Shown one piece after another: positions 32,901 to 43,934 of a stretch of 64,000 nucleotides of DNA (position 1 is its first letter; every line of letters starts with the position of its first letter). A model generated the notes under the pieces. That model searched no databases. It worked only from the letters and a program-made list of their open reading frames with translations, and had not been told where the DNA came from. This DNA comes from Phorcus lineatus (taxonomy: Eukaryota; Mollusca; Gastropoda; Trochida; Trochidae). The stretch is taken from contig OV121093.1 of the NCBI GenBank assembly GCA_921293015.1, positions 868,001 through 932,000 of the forward strand. Reading direction: 5' to 3'. The translations under genes and the position numbers were made by a program.

Positions 32901-35084
32901 ATTTCTGTCGATACAATATTATACAATTATACACTGGTGACAAGGTCAATACCAGTATTAATAGACCCAAGGACACCGGAACAATAAGCTGATTTCATAA
33001 TTCTGTTTATTCCTAAAAGTCAGTTATACATGTTGAAACATGAAGCTAATTTGGTTTATTTAAATTTAAAAAGAAAAGCACAATCATTCACAAGTAAAAG
33101 AAGCAGCCAAGAGTGGTAGTTATATTCTGCCAATATGGTGGATGTCAAATATATTGAACAATAGTTAAAAAGCTGTATTCTTCACATAACCTCAATAATT
33201 CATCTTCATAGTTGAAAACTTCCTAAGCTGATCACTGGTAATACACTTATAACTCTGAAAATATTATTGTTTTGAATCCATCCTTATGTAAGGCAGTTAG
33301 GTTTTAAAGTTCAACCTTGAAGATAGTATATTGAGTGGTGTTTCCATGTAAACAGCAAATTAAACAAGTTTCAATCAATTTGGTGGTTTTAGACTATTGT
33401 ACCATTAATGACATTCTTCTTTGCATTTCCATAGCAGGCCAAAGGTAAATGTAGGAAGAAGTTGTAAAGCCAAAACAAGCACAACTACTCACAATGATTC
33501 TTCGATATAGCAAGTTTATTGAGGTAGGCCTTATTGGTTTTCAGTTATTGCACTGACATCATTTGTATATTGTCTGCAAACTTTGTTTGGCGCGTGATGA
33601 TTGTAACAAAATAGGGCATTAAGTTTTGCTACACAAATAGAAAGCCTAATTATAGTGTAAGTGATATGCGCCCATGAACAGGACCTACTTAGTGTTTGAA
33701 AACTTTAAATTCTTCCAAATTCTTCAGAATTGTTAAATTTGTATAACATAAAGCACTTTACTCACAACATATAGCATAAATTCTGTCATGTCAATCAAGT
33801 AGATTGAGCATACTTCCAGGTTACAGTAAAATAAATATAGTCCATCAGCCTTAATTAGTTACTGTTTTAAGTTTAGTGTAATTTTACACGTGTGAGCTTG
33901 TACGATATGGAAATGTTTCATTTGATTTAAAAACTGCAACTATATAGACTGATTTACCCTTCCTAAGTACTTGATAAAGTTTCTTTTTAAAACGCCACTT
34001 TAATGATCTGATGTCCTTAGAATTCAATTGCATAAATCCCCACATTTCAAAATGTGAAAATGAAATACCAAAATTACTGATTTCTGTATTAAATATCTTT
34101 TTATCTTGACCATGGCTATCAAGGTCATCCGACATTGCAGCATGATCAAATATTTGTTGGTACAAAATAAATGAAAATGTGACTGAGAAGTTGCCTTTTG
34201 GATTGTAATTATTTTCATTAACTCCAAAATAATGTTTCAACGCAAGTAGTGTGAATCAAATATTTGACACTACTTCCGAAATAAATAATTAAAAACATGA
34301 TGTTATGCAATGTTGTCCCCCAACATGTTATGAAATGAAATACATAAAAAACCCTTTCCATAACCTTGATACGTTTTGAATAACCAACCATGCAAAGTTT
34401 TCTAAAACTCACTTTCAATCTGTAATGAAAATAATGTAATATCATGAACATCCTCCAGTGACCTCCACTGATTAAATTTACTGCGTCATTACAGAGACAA
34501 CACACTATATTTGGGAATCAAGGCCTCTCACTTATTAGTTGATTATACTTATGGATTTATGCTGTAAAGGTTAATGACAATTGAAGCATTCAGAGCTTAA
34601 ATTTTGTCACACAATTTTCAAGAAAATGTTCGCGACAATATATATTATCATGAGACCGATGAAGCTGATGAACGCTATTTATCTAGGCCGCCATTTTGAA
34701 TGGTACGTGGGTCAACGCTCGCGATTGTTGAAACTCTATCAAGACGGCTGACAATGATTCTTATTGTCAAAACATGATATACTTCGACAGAAAAACAACC
34801 GAATGTGTTGAATGAACGCGAAAGAAGCACACAACTCATTTCAAACTGTTTTTTAAACCTAAAATCTGCCAACACAACGATTACTGCCTCTCACCTCGCT
34901 TCTCTGTACTCCCGACAATGTTAGCCGCACTTGATTGGGAGCATATTCATACGCATTATATAATGCTTAGATAGGGTGAAGCGATGTGGAAACCGTTGAG
35001 AAAAATTATCAATTGATAAAAAAAAATTATATTAAATTGTTTTGTTTTTTTACAAATTGCAGTCTTGTGTCATGTAAGAACCCA
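29951..35084. other. Non-coding, AT-rich DNA of the giant element
   Basis: No supported gene. A small minus-strand fragment of SINE family A 3' region lies at about 32028-32067 (GCGGCTGCTAGTATCATTGC, then AGGGAGAAA). A GC-richer stretch with GCCGCCATTTTG at 34687-34699 stands out from the AT-rich surroundings. Confidence 0.4.
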
Positions 35085-35163
35085 ATTCTGATTCATATAC
35101 GCCGCACACGTGACCTGTGGAACCCCTTCTGATTGATATACGCCGCACACGTGATCTGTGTGT
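35085..35163. repeat. Direct repeat of ~43 bp with CACGTG motif
   Basis: TTCTGATT(C/G)ATATACGCCG then CACACGTGA(C/T)CTGTG occurs twice, starting near 35085 and 35128. Each unit holds a CACGTG E-box palindrome. Confidence 0.8.
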
Positions 35164-35255
35164 AAGCCGTTATCAGCAATCAAACAAGATTAACCTTCAA
35201 AGGTTTGTAACTCGCGAGAGAACGGCATAGGCAAACCACCAAAATAAATCCACTG

Positions 35256-35666
35256 TTATAAAGTGCACCCCGTGAGTTTGTGGAGTCATATCTGCCAAAC
35301 TTAATCAATGTTGTCATTTGATCTCGAAGTATCAACCAAAAAGACACATTTTAAAGCTTGTTGGTTTTTACAGTGACAATATGAAGGTAGAGGGTCGTGA
35401 TTATGATCGAAAACCGGACAGTGGCGCGCCAAATAGTCAAACGTCATTTTGCAGACGCATGTAAAACAGCCAGGAGGGCAGTTAGGAATTGATAGTTTTT
35501 GTTAGGTTATATAATTAGAATCCATGTAAATTGGACGTGGTATCTACACCTCTGTGCATTTACATGAGAAGTTTAGATGTTTTGATTTTATATCAACACA
35601 CAAAACATTTAGCTTCATATAAAAGGTAAATAAAATGTTATTTAAATCACAGAGTGGCTCTTTGAA
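35256..35666. mobile_element. Inverted-repeat element (MITE), copy 2, opposite orientation
   Basis: It aligns with the reverse complement of 29475-29950 along most of its length, including CAGTGACAATATGAAGGTAG, YDRKPDSG-coding DNA and GGTATCTACACCT. The right end TCACAGAGTGGCTCTTTGA is conserved; the left end is diverged. Confidence 0.8.
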
Positions 35667-35724
35667 GTGATATTGTGTATTTTTGATGATTTTTTCTATG
35701 GCTGAAATCATCTTGAGCAAAAAT

Positions 35725-36160
35725 ACTATAACTGTTCAGTAATGTTCAAATCGCCACTCTAAAGTTGTATATTTATTGCTAAAATATCCAAAGTTAGATA
35801 TTTTCTTGTTATCAAAGATTTATTTTAAAAAATCCGGCTCTATAAATGAAATGAAAAGATATAGTATTCAAATGACCTACTAAACACGACCAATCATTAT
35901 TTTATCTTTGTGTCTTTTGTAAATCAGTTTAAAACAGGACATTTGATTCATTGACGCGCGCGATTGTCCGGTTTTTGATCACTTTTTAACCTTGTTGATA
36001 TTATAAGTGTTAAGTTATGTTCAAATTGCCCCTCTAGAGCTGAATATTTATTGCTAAAATATCAATATATATCTTTTTGTTTTTTTGTAAATCAGTTTAA
36101 AACAGGACGTTTGATTCATTGACGCGCGCCATTGTCCGGTTTTCGATCACACTTTAACCT
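35725..36160. repeat. Tandem duplication of ~165 bp carrying the TGTCCGGTTTT motif
   Basis: Units near 35907-35985 and 36071-36149 share GTAAATCAGTTTAAAACAGG and ATTCATTGACGCGCG, then ATTGTCCGGTTTT(T/C)GATCAC. A third partial piece starts near 35735. The motif TGACGCG...TGTCCGGTTTTCGATCA also occurs inside both MITE copies, so the duplication includes or derives from that element. Confidence 0.75.
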
Positions 36161-36369
36161 TGTTTTTTGAGTATGCTGAATTGTTAAGCACTTAAATGGT
36201 GACTTTCAGACAATAACAACTGTTCTGAAAAAGATAAAACCATATATGATGCTCTACACGTTTGACTTCAACAACATACTCTGTCACCCTTTAAATACAA
36301 ACAGACATAAGTAGGAGAAATGCCCACAACTGCAACAATCGACAACAACAACAACAACAATAATTTCGT

Positions 36370-36389
36370 CAATAACAATAAGGATTCAG
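36370..36389. repeat. Internal copy of the right-end sequence of the giant element
   Basis: CAATAACAATAAGGATTCAG is identical for 20 of 20 bases to 40314-40333. It too is preceded by a simple repeat (CAACAACAACAACAACAATAA). The downstream stem-loop arm is absent here. Confidence 0.8.
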
Positions 36390-36943
36390 ATGTCAATTTG
36401 TGTCACATTTAGCGAACACTCCTTTAAGGCCAAGTTCGTCCAAAAGTTTCTGCGGGTTATTAAATGTATAATATTCCTTACACAGACATTAATTCCTGAA
36501 ATGTTAGTTTCCATGAGAATTTGCCAGTGTAGTTAGTAAAAAGTTAATTCAAAACTCTAAAATTCTATTACCATTATGAATGTTTGCCATGTTCAAGTTG
36601 AGTCGCAATGCACCTTTAAGATGCATATTGAAAAAGAAGATTATTTTGTCATGTATGGCGTATTTGTGGATATTTTACGTCTGTTTCAATTTACATGTGA
36701 CGAACAAGCGTAGATAGTTGCAAAAGGGTATACTTACTTAGAAGTTGCTGTGATTTACTTCGTTTGTAATGATACTGCACAAGCTTTGAAAGAAGTTGCA
36801 TGTCTTTATATGCATTTTGAATAAGGACAAACCTATGGCCATCATTGTCGCCTGAAGAGCTGACTGTATATGACTGACTGACTGTATATGGTATTAAGGC
36901 TTACTTGAAGCCGTACTCTCGCGCTGAGAGAGCCGAGCTACCA

Positions 36944-36984
36944 TAGCGCAGGGACCTTGTATATAAGGTCCCTGCATAGCGCTA
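36944..36984. repeat. Strong imperfect palindrome (hairpin)
   Basis: TAGCGCAGGGACCTT (36944-36958), loop GTATAT, AAGGTCCCTGC (36965-36975), AT bulge, AGCGCTA: about 15 base pairs with one two-base bulge and a six-base loop. It is GC-rich inside AT-rich DNA. Confidence 0.75.
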
Positions 36985-37249
36985 CAGTGAATAGCCTTAT
37001 AAAACGAATGAGAAAGCAAATCGATCATAAATCTTCAACTACGATTCTAACAAAATTACCGTAGTAGACTTTTCTGTTTCTTTGGTTATGGTAAATCGTT
37101 TCATATCATTTTTGTTTACCTAGGTGCCGTTTGACATTTCAGCCTATCATATATAGTTATACATAAAACACTGTTAACGAGCTATTTTGTTACTGAAAGA
37201 TATGAACGTAGTCTGAATGTCCTGTAAAAATCATGCAATTCGACGGGTA

Positions 37250-40200
37250 GGTTTTTGAGATATATATATCTGTATTTGAAGTTTGAAATTTTTAAAAATT
37301 CACAAACTTTGAGGGGTCGCTGTGAGCAAAGAATTGTAAATTTGCAAACACTGAGAAAAACTTGTTATAGTGCACTGCCTTGGCTAGGGATTCGTCATGT
37401 TTTAATTTTTTGTTTGTACTGTTATTGCACATCCTTGAAAACAGGTCTAAAGACTGTAAGTGCATTTTAAAAAAATTACCCCATGTTAAGTTCGGTCAAA
37501 TGATTGTTGCTGTTTTTTATCCTTTATTGTGAACGAAAATGACTGTTTGCGATCAGTGTTTTAATAGTTTCGTAAAGTGCACATACTGGTTTTACAATCC
37601 TGTAAAAATGGTGCAATTGTTATGCTAACTTTCAGAGTTATCTCTCTTTGAACATGCTTACATGAAATAAGTCGCCCGACTTTGAAGGGTTGCTGAAGAA
37701 CAAATATTAGACTTTCATCAAACTCAAAAAGACCATGAACTTCCCAATGCCTCCGCTACACAATTGTAGAGTTTCAGCTCTGAGATGCAAGTATCTTCAG
37801 AGAAAAAGATTCTCAAAGGTGCATGGGGTCAGAATTCTCAAAAAGTCAAAAAAGCAATGTGGCGGCCACACTATTCATGCAAAAACTTGGCTATGATTGA
37901 CTTTTTTCTCGTATTACTATTGCCCATCGTTTCCAAAATGTTGCAAGTCTCTAAGTGCATTTTGAAAAAAAATTCCGTGTTAATTTTTCTAAATTTGGAT
38001 CGCACTGTGCCTTTAACGCTTAATCCGATTATGCCCAAAAGCTTATTGTGGCTTCGCCTTCAGAAGTTCTATCTGACTGGCAAGTTTGGCTGTAATCGCT
38101 TTAGCAGTTTAGGCTGAATCGTGTTAACAAGAATCGTGGAATAATGGAAACCTATTTCTGGAACAAATAAGTTGATAATGTGCAAAAACTATAATACGTA
38201 TGAAATCGTCATGATTTACTTTTTTGTTCATACTGTTATTACGCTTCATTCAAAACAAGTTTCAAGTCTCTAAATGCATTTTTAAAAATTAGCCCATGTT
38301 AATTTTTTGTAAACATATTTTTGCTGTTTTTGATCGTTTATTGTGAACGAAATTGACTGTTCGCGATCAATGTTTTAACAGTTTCATCAAGTCCACATAC
38401 TGGCCTTACATTCCAGAAAAACTATTGCAATTGTGAGTCTAACTTTTTGAGTTATCTACCTTTGAACATGCTTATATGAGCTAAGTTGCCCGACTTTGAA
38501 GGGTTGCTGAGAAATAAATATTAGATTTCCATCAAACTCAAAAAGACCATAAAATACCCAATGCCTTCACTACACAATTGGAGAGTTTCAGCTCTGAGAT
38601 GCAAGTATCTTCAGAGAAGAAGATTCTCAAAGATGCAAAGGGTCCGGAAATTTCAAAACGTCAAAAAAAGCAAAATGGCGGCGAAAGTATTCATGCTACG
38701 AATTCGCCATGCTTTACTTTTTTGCTTGCAATGTTATTGCCCATAGTTTAAAAAAAGTTTAAAGTCTCTAAGTGCATTTTGAAAAATTTTCCCATGTTAA
38801 TTTTTGGATTTTTGGATCGTACTGTGCCTTTAACGCTTAAGCCGATTAAGCCCAAAAGCTTATTGCAGGATCTTCTCATGGAGCTCTATCAGAGCCAGCT
38901 TCACTGAAATTTTCATGAAGATTAGAGCATGCATTAATCTACAGCAGCAAGTTTCATCTAACCTTATCTCCGAAGCATACTCCGGTTTTTGCAAAGAAGT
39001 GGTAAGAAAAAAATATTGGACTGACATCAAAATCTGAATCACCCTGAAATTCCCAATGTCTCAGATAGATTATTGGAGAGTTTGAGCTCTTAGATGCAAA
39101 TATCTTCAGAGAAGAAGATTTTTAAAGATGCATCTCAAAAAGTCAATAAAAGCAATATGGCGGAAAAACTATTTATGCTAGGAATTGACCATGATTTAAT
39201 TTTTTGCTTCAAATGTTCTTGCCGTTCGTTTGAAATAAGCTGCAAATCTATAAGTGCATTTTGAAAAAAAATCCCATGTTAATTTTTCGAACTTTGGATC
39301 GTACTGTGCCTTTAACGCTTAATCCGAATAAGCCCAAAAGCTTATTGTGGCGTCGTCTCATGAAGTTCTATCAGACTGGTAAGTTTGGCTGTCATAGCTT
39401 TAGCGGTTTGAGCTGAATCGTGTCCACAAGAATCGCTTAATAATGACAAGCAATTTCTGGAACAAAAAAGTTCATAATGCGAAAAAACTATAATACTTAT
39501 GAATTCGTCATGATTGACTTTTTTGTTTGTATTTTGCTTACGCTTCTTTCAAATTAAGTTTCAAGTCTCTAAGTGCATTTAAAAAATTTAGCCCATGTTA
39601 ATTTTTTGTTAACATACTTTTGCTGTTTTTGATCGATTATTGTGAAGGAAAATGACTGTTCGCGATCAATGTTTTAACAGTTTCATAAAGTGCACATACT
39701 GGTCTTACATTCTTGAAAAAATGGTGCAATTGTGAGTGTAACGTTTTGAGTTATCTCCCTTTGAACATGATTACATGAGCTAAGTCGCCCGACTTTGAAG
39801 GGTTGCTGAGAAAAAAGTTTTAATGTTAGGACCTTGAAAAAGTCAAATTCAAAATTACAATGCTTCAGCTACATCGAGTATGAATTTCAGCTCTTAGATG
39901 CAAGTATCTTCAGAGAAGAAGATTCTCAAAGATGCATGGGGTCCGTAAATTTCAAAACGTCCAAATAAAGCAATATGGCGGCCAAACTACTGATGCTACG
40001 AATTTGCCATGATTGACTTTTTTGCTTGTAATGTTACTGTGCATCGTTTAAAACAAGTTGCAAGTCTCTAAGTGCATTGTGAAAAATTTTCCCATGTTAA
40101 TTTTTCGCACTTTGAGTGCTACTGTGCCTTTAACGCTTAAGCCGATTAAGCCCAAAAGCTTATTGCAGGATCTCCTCATGAAGCTCTACCAGGCTGGTAA

Positions 40201-40257
40201 GTTTGGCTTTAATAGCTTTAGCGGTTTGGGCTGAATCTTGTTAACAAGAATCGTGGA
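37250..40257. repeat. Long tandem array, unit ~0.8 kb, with one partial unit
   Basis: The landmark GATGCAA(G/A)TATCTTCAGAG occurs at about 37783, 38598, 39093 and 39898 (spacing 815, 495, 805). CCTTTAACGCTTAA(T/G)CCGA occurs at about 38010, 38827, 39307 and 40128. Each unit also contains a GCAA(T/A)(A/G)TGGCGG segment, ACTTTGAAGGGTTGCTGA in most units, and TCGCGATCA(G/A)TGTTTTAA in the full units. No coding capacity is conserved between units. Confidence 0.9.
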
Positions 40258-40352
40258 ATAAAAAAAAAAAAAATAAAAAAAATAATAATAATAATAATAA
40301 TAATAAAACACGCCAATAACAATAAGGATTCAGCAAAATTGCTGAATCCTTA
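40258..40352. repeat. Right end of giant element: microsatellite plus 12-bp stem-loop
   Basis: An A-rich/AAT microsatellite (40258-40307) is followed by CAATAACAA and a hairpin: TAAGGATTCAGC (40323-40334), loop AAAATT, GCTGAATCCTTA (40341-40352), with a perfect 12-bp stem. The LINE reading frame resumes about 22 bp later. Helentron-related elements are known for a microsatellite and a stem-loop near one end. Confidence 0.8.
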
Positions 40353-40374
40353 ATTAAATTAAAACCCTTTCAGT

Positions 40375-40735
40375 TCTGACGATCGAACTTGACGAATTAG
40401 AAACTCTTGAGGACAAAGGAAAAAAATTAGAAGAAATTGAAGAAGTCAACCCCGAATTGGAGCAAATTAGCAAAATCAAGGCTAGAGGGTGTTTTATTAG
40501 AGCCAAAGCTAAATGGATTGAAAAAGGGGAAAAACCAACGAAATTCTTTTTAAATTTGGAATCGAGAAACTTTCTTAATAAATCATTTGTTCAACTTGAA
40601 GAAGACTCTGGAGAAACTATTTCAAACATTTCCGATATCTTATGTGAGACAAAAACATTTTACGAAACTGTGCGGAATTCTGACGTCATCAATACTGACG
40701 TCATCAATTTGTACTTAGATGTACTTAAATAGTAA
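40375..40735 (+). pseudogene. L1-like LINE ORF2, linker segment after the giant insertion
   Basis: The frame encodes LTIELDELETLEDKGKKLEE, then ARGCFIRAKAKWIEKGEKPT and KFFLNLESRNFLNKSFV, and ends at a stop. In L1-like ORF2 proteins exactly this segment, with its W-x-E-x-G-E-K-P-T-K-F-F motif, follows the KK...REKREK linker that ends at 15508. The reverse transcriptase domain that should follow is missing, so the LINE copy is also truncated here. Confidence 0.85.
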
Positions 40736-41849
40736 TAAATACACATAATAATGTTATGTTTGGTACTTAGATGACCCCAAAAGTAGGTCACGGTGACTCT
40801 ATTTATAGAATGTAGCATAGCAACAGGCATTATTTTTAGAAGGTCAGTAACCTTGAGAGGTATGTACTAAATGACATGGTTAGAAATTTATTTTAAGAAA
40901 ATGATATCACTTTCTATTTTTAACGTACTGAGCTCATAGTCTATTTTAAGAAAATGATATCACTTCCTATTTTTAATGTCTAAAAGGGTATAAAAGATGC
41001 CTTAACTCTCACAAAAGGTATTTGAGTTCAGACTTCAAGGATTATATTAATGTGTACATATATGGAGATCTACTGTTGACATGAGAACGCTATGTTAAAC
41101 ACAAAAAGGATTTTAACATTATTATCATCATATACTGAAAAAAAGGTAAGGCACTTACCTTCACACTTTGGTTGGGAAACTCCAATTGAAGATCCAATGA
41201 TATCACATCCAGATGATTGAACAGTAATTCCATGTGTCCAGAGTACATCAATGTATTATTGATTAACACTTCCAAGTAACAAAGTCCAGAGGTCACTTTA
41301 TGTGTTAATCCTTATCATGATGAATAGATAGGTGTGACAAGTGGTAGATATAAGTGAAAAGTACAGAATTATAATAACTGTATTCCACATTACATCCACC
41401 ATTTGCCCACCCAGGGCTTTTATTTCTATAAGTAAATACAATAACATAAATAATAAGCAATACATGAAATACAAATGTAAAAACAAAAATTACATATAAT
41501 AGAAAACATATAAAACAAAGATTCAAACTTATTTACAGACAAGTAAAATCTACTCTAAAAAAAACTAATATAAGATTGAAAAGATACAAAGAAAAAACAT
41601 TTTCAACCATAAATTGATAATTGAAAACAATCGAATGGATATAATTATTTTAGAAAACATAATTTGAGTATCAATACTATTTGTAAAACAAAAATCAAGA
41701 AACATGAAACAAAAAAATTACCATTTTTGAAAATGAAGTTAATGAATATTTTTCTATGTACCTTTCCAAACAACTAAACTAAAAATCTAGCTCGCTTTTT
41801 TTACTATATCCCAGAGCAACTCTTCATGTTGAAGAGCCGCTCTCTGGCA
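40736..41849. other. Non-coding stretch with short duplication
   Basis: A 35-bp duplication (TATTTTAAGAAAATGATATC...CTATTTTTAA) lies at about 40890 and 40945. A minus-strand frame at 41138-41296 ends at a perfect donor (GTGAAG then GTAAGT) and might be a further exon, but no acceptor or family could be fixed. Confidence 0.3.
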
Positions 41850-42293
41850 TCAGATTTCTTCCATGCAGACCTCCATTATCATTTTAACAGTTTGTAGTCT
41901 GAAAAGATAAAAAGTTAAATTACATTTTTGATGTTGTAAAAATATCACACACCATTTTATAAAATCAAGGTAGTGTTTATATATTACTCAGCAATATTTG
42001 AAGTAACTTGTTTAAGCAAATTAACACATTTTTTTATTAGTACAACACTTTATGATAAGTCATTATGCATATGATGTTACACTCACAGAATACTTTCTTC
42101 CTCATGGTCTTCAGGCTGGGGTATGGGGTTGGTTGAATGCATACATGTAGCAGGTTGGTAATCTATGATGATGCAGTCACTGTGAAAAAAGATAACATTA
42201 ATAAAGATCTTACAAACATGAATAAATTATAGACCATTTATCAAATTTAAATTATATTGATTGAAAAGAAGTAAGAGGAAACTAGGACACGTA

Positions 42294-42347
<54 letters not shown>

Positions 42348-43078
42348 ACTCTAAGAACAGAATTTACAAATGTATTTAACAAGGTTTAATTATAAATTTT
42401 AAACTTACTCATCTGTCTCCTCTTCCTCTACTTCCTCCTCCACATCTTTATTCACCTCATCAAAGTCACTGAAACAAAAATCAAATTGAAAGTTGTATTG
42501 ATTGAAAAAATGAAAAGAATTTAAGAGGAAACTAAGACGTATATATATATATATATATAAACTCCAAGATCAGAATTTACAAATCTATTTAAACAAGTTT
42601 TAATTATAAATTCAAAACTTACTCATCATCTTCGTCTTCATAGTGTTCCCCCTCCACTTCTGCTTGAAACAGAATTGTCTCATCAAAGTCACTGAAACAA
42701 AAATCAAATTGAAAATTGTAACGTTTGAAAGGAAATGGGTTTAGATGTAGTAAACAAAATGAAGTATTTTGCTTTACTTATTTTTTATTACAATACAATT
42801 ATCATTTTGTAAAGATATATAATCATTCAGAAATAATGAACAGAACTTACTCTATGGACCAGTCCATTGATGTTACATCAATACTGAAAAAAAATCATAT
42901 TTAGAAATAAATATGTAAAAGCAAACTGAATATCTTTTACAAAGAAATAGATACATTAAATTAAAATGATTTTTTAAATTTTGAAAAGTTATATTAATAT
43001 TTTCAGTTAAATTAGACAAGAAATAAATACTCACTAAGCCAACAATTCTTCTGCCACCTTGTAGTTCTGGTTCTTCTG
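41850..43078 (-). CDS. Chain of six small exons encoding an acidic C-terminal region, unknown gene
   Basis: Minus-strand exons at 43078-43035, 42883-42851, 42691-42623, 42468-42409, 42179-42087 and 41898-41850 are each bounded by AG and GTAAGT or GTGAGT. Every intron is phase 2, so the frame stays open across all junctions to a TGA at 41852-41850. Pieces of the protein: KVAEELLAY, DVTSMDWSID, DFDETILFQAEVEGEHYEDE, DVEEEVEEEETD, IIIDYQPATCMHSTNPIPQP and TVKMIMEVCMEEI. It is strongly acidic, with two exons starting DFDE, as after exon duplication. The first exon's acceptor (TTAACAG) is the weakest, and the upstream part of the gene is not found. Introns of 150-210 bp are very regular. The family is not recognised. 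Confidence 0.6.
42293..42346. repeat. TA dinucleotide microsatellite
   Basis: About 50 bp of alternating TA in an intron of the small-exon gene; a shorter TA run lies at 42539-42560. Confidence 0.95.
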
Positions 43079-43830
43079 CTGTTAACTCTCTCAAGGAAAA
43101 ATTTGCGAAATGACATGGTACATACAGCTATTAGTTTTTATAGAAATTTTAGACAAAGAATTTCTTGTCACAGGAACTTGTAACACAATTTCAAAAAGAT
43201 TTGAAGGGTTGCACATCCTGAGAATATTTTCACATGGACATATTTTCAAAGATCGAAGAGGGTGATGACCTAGAATGTTCCAAAAATAGGTTACGACTTT
43301 CTCATGCACTAACCTTCTCATGCACTAACAGGGGGTAATGACCTAGAATGTTCCAAATATGGGTTACGACTTTCTCATGCACTAAAAGACTTTCTGCACC
43401 AATAACCTATTTAATTTCCCTCCAAAAACGTGCTACCCAAGGGTCAATAAACTCATAAACAATCACCAATGTATGAACATTCAATGAAATCTAGTTGTCT
43501 GTTAACCAAGTAATGTCCATCATCTATAGTGTAATTTAAGTTCTTACTAATACTACTAATTATACATAATAAAGAAAGTTGAGTATATAATAAGTTAATT
43601 TATCATCGTTGAAATCATCCCAATTCAGAATGTAGGGCAGTGATATGTATATCTCCGTTTGTAATAACAGCTGCCATATAGTGTAATATATGATACAATG
43701 AAATCATAAAACAAAAAAACCTTTCTAATCATATTAAGTCTCAAATATATTGTAGTTCATGTATTCACGCATTCCACGTGAACATTCGCTGCAACGCGGC
43801 TGTAGGTCGGCTATGATAGGGTTTGCTATA
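43079..43830. other. Non-coding stretch with short direct repeats
   Basis: GGTTACGACTTTCTCATGCA occurs twice (near 43291 and 43363) together with TGACCTAGAATGTTCCAAA. No supported gene. Confidence 0.4.
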
Positions 43831-43848
43831 GGTGCGCTCGATTTGCTT
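43831..43848 (+). repeat. Left terminal inverted repeat of Harbinger element
   Basis: Pairs with 52016-52033 with three mismatches; followed by CCGGC-rich subterminal DNA (43852-43905). Confidence 0.7.
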
Positions 43849-43934
43849 TAAACCGGCCGATAGCCTGTGCGCACGATCACGTGACCGGCTCAGCGGCTCG
43901 CTGACCGAATCGAATGTACCGGGCGAAAGTCAAG

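Larger units (their letters stand above)
15511..40374 (-). mobile_element. Giant Helitron/Helentron-like element (~24.9 kb)
   Basis: The LINE ORF2 frame stops at about 15510 and its next segment resumes at about 40375, in the same frame number (24,864 bp apart, divisible by three). Everything between is therefore probably one insertion. It contains one Rep-helicase gene (18533-26506, minus). A 12-bp stem-loop preceded by an A/AAT microsatellite lies at the right end (40258-40352). The left end has a small palindrome (15511-15522) and the motif AAGGATTCAGC (15528-15538), which also forms both arms of the right stem-loop. No obvious target-site duplication was seen, as expected for Helitrons. 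Exact borders are uncertain by a few bases, and part of the DNA may be later nested insertions. Confidence 0.7.
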
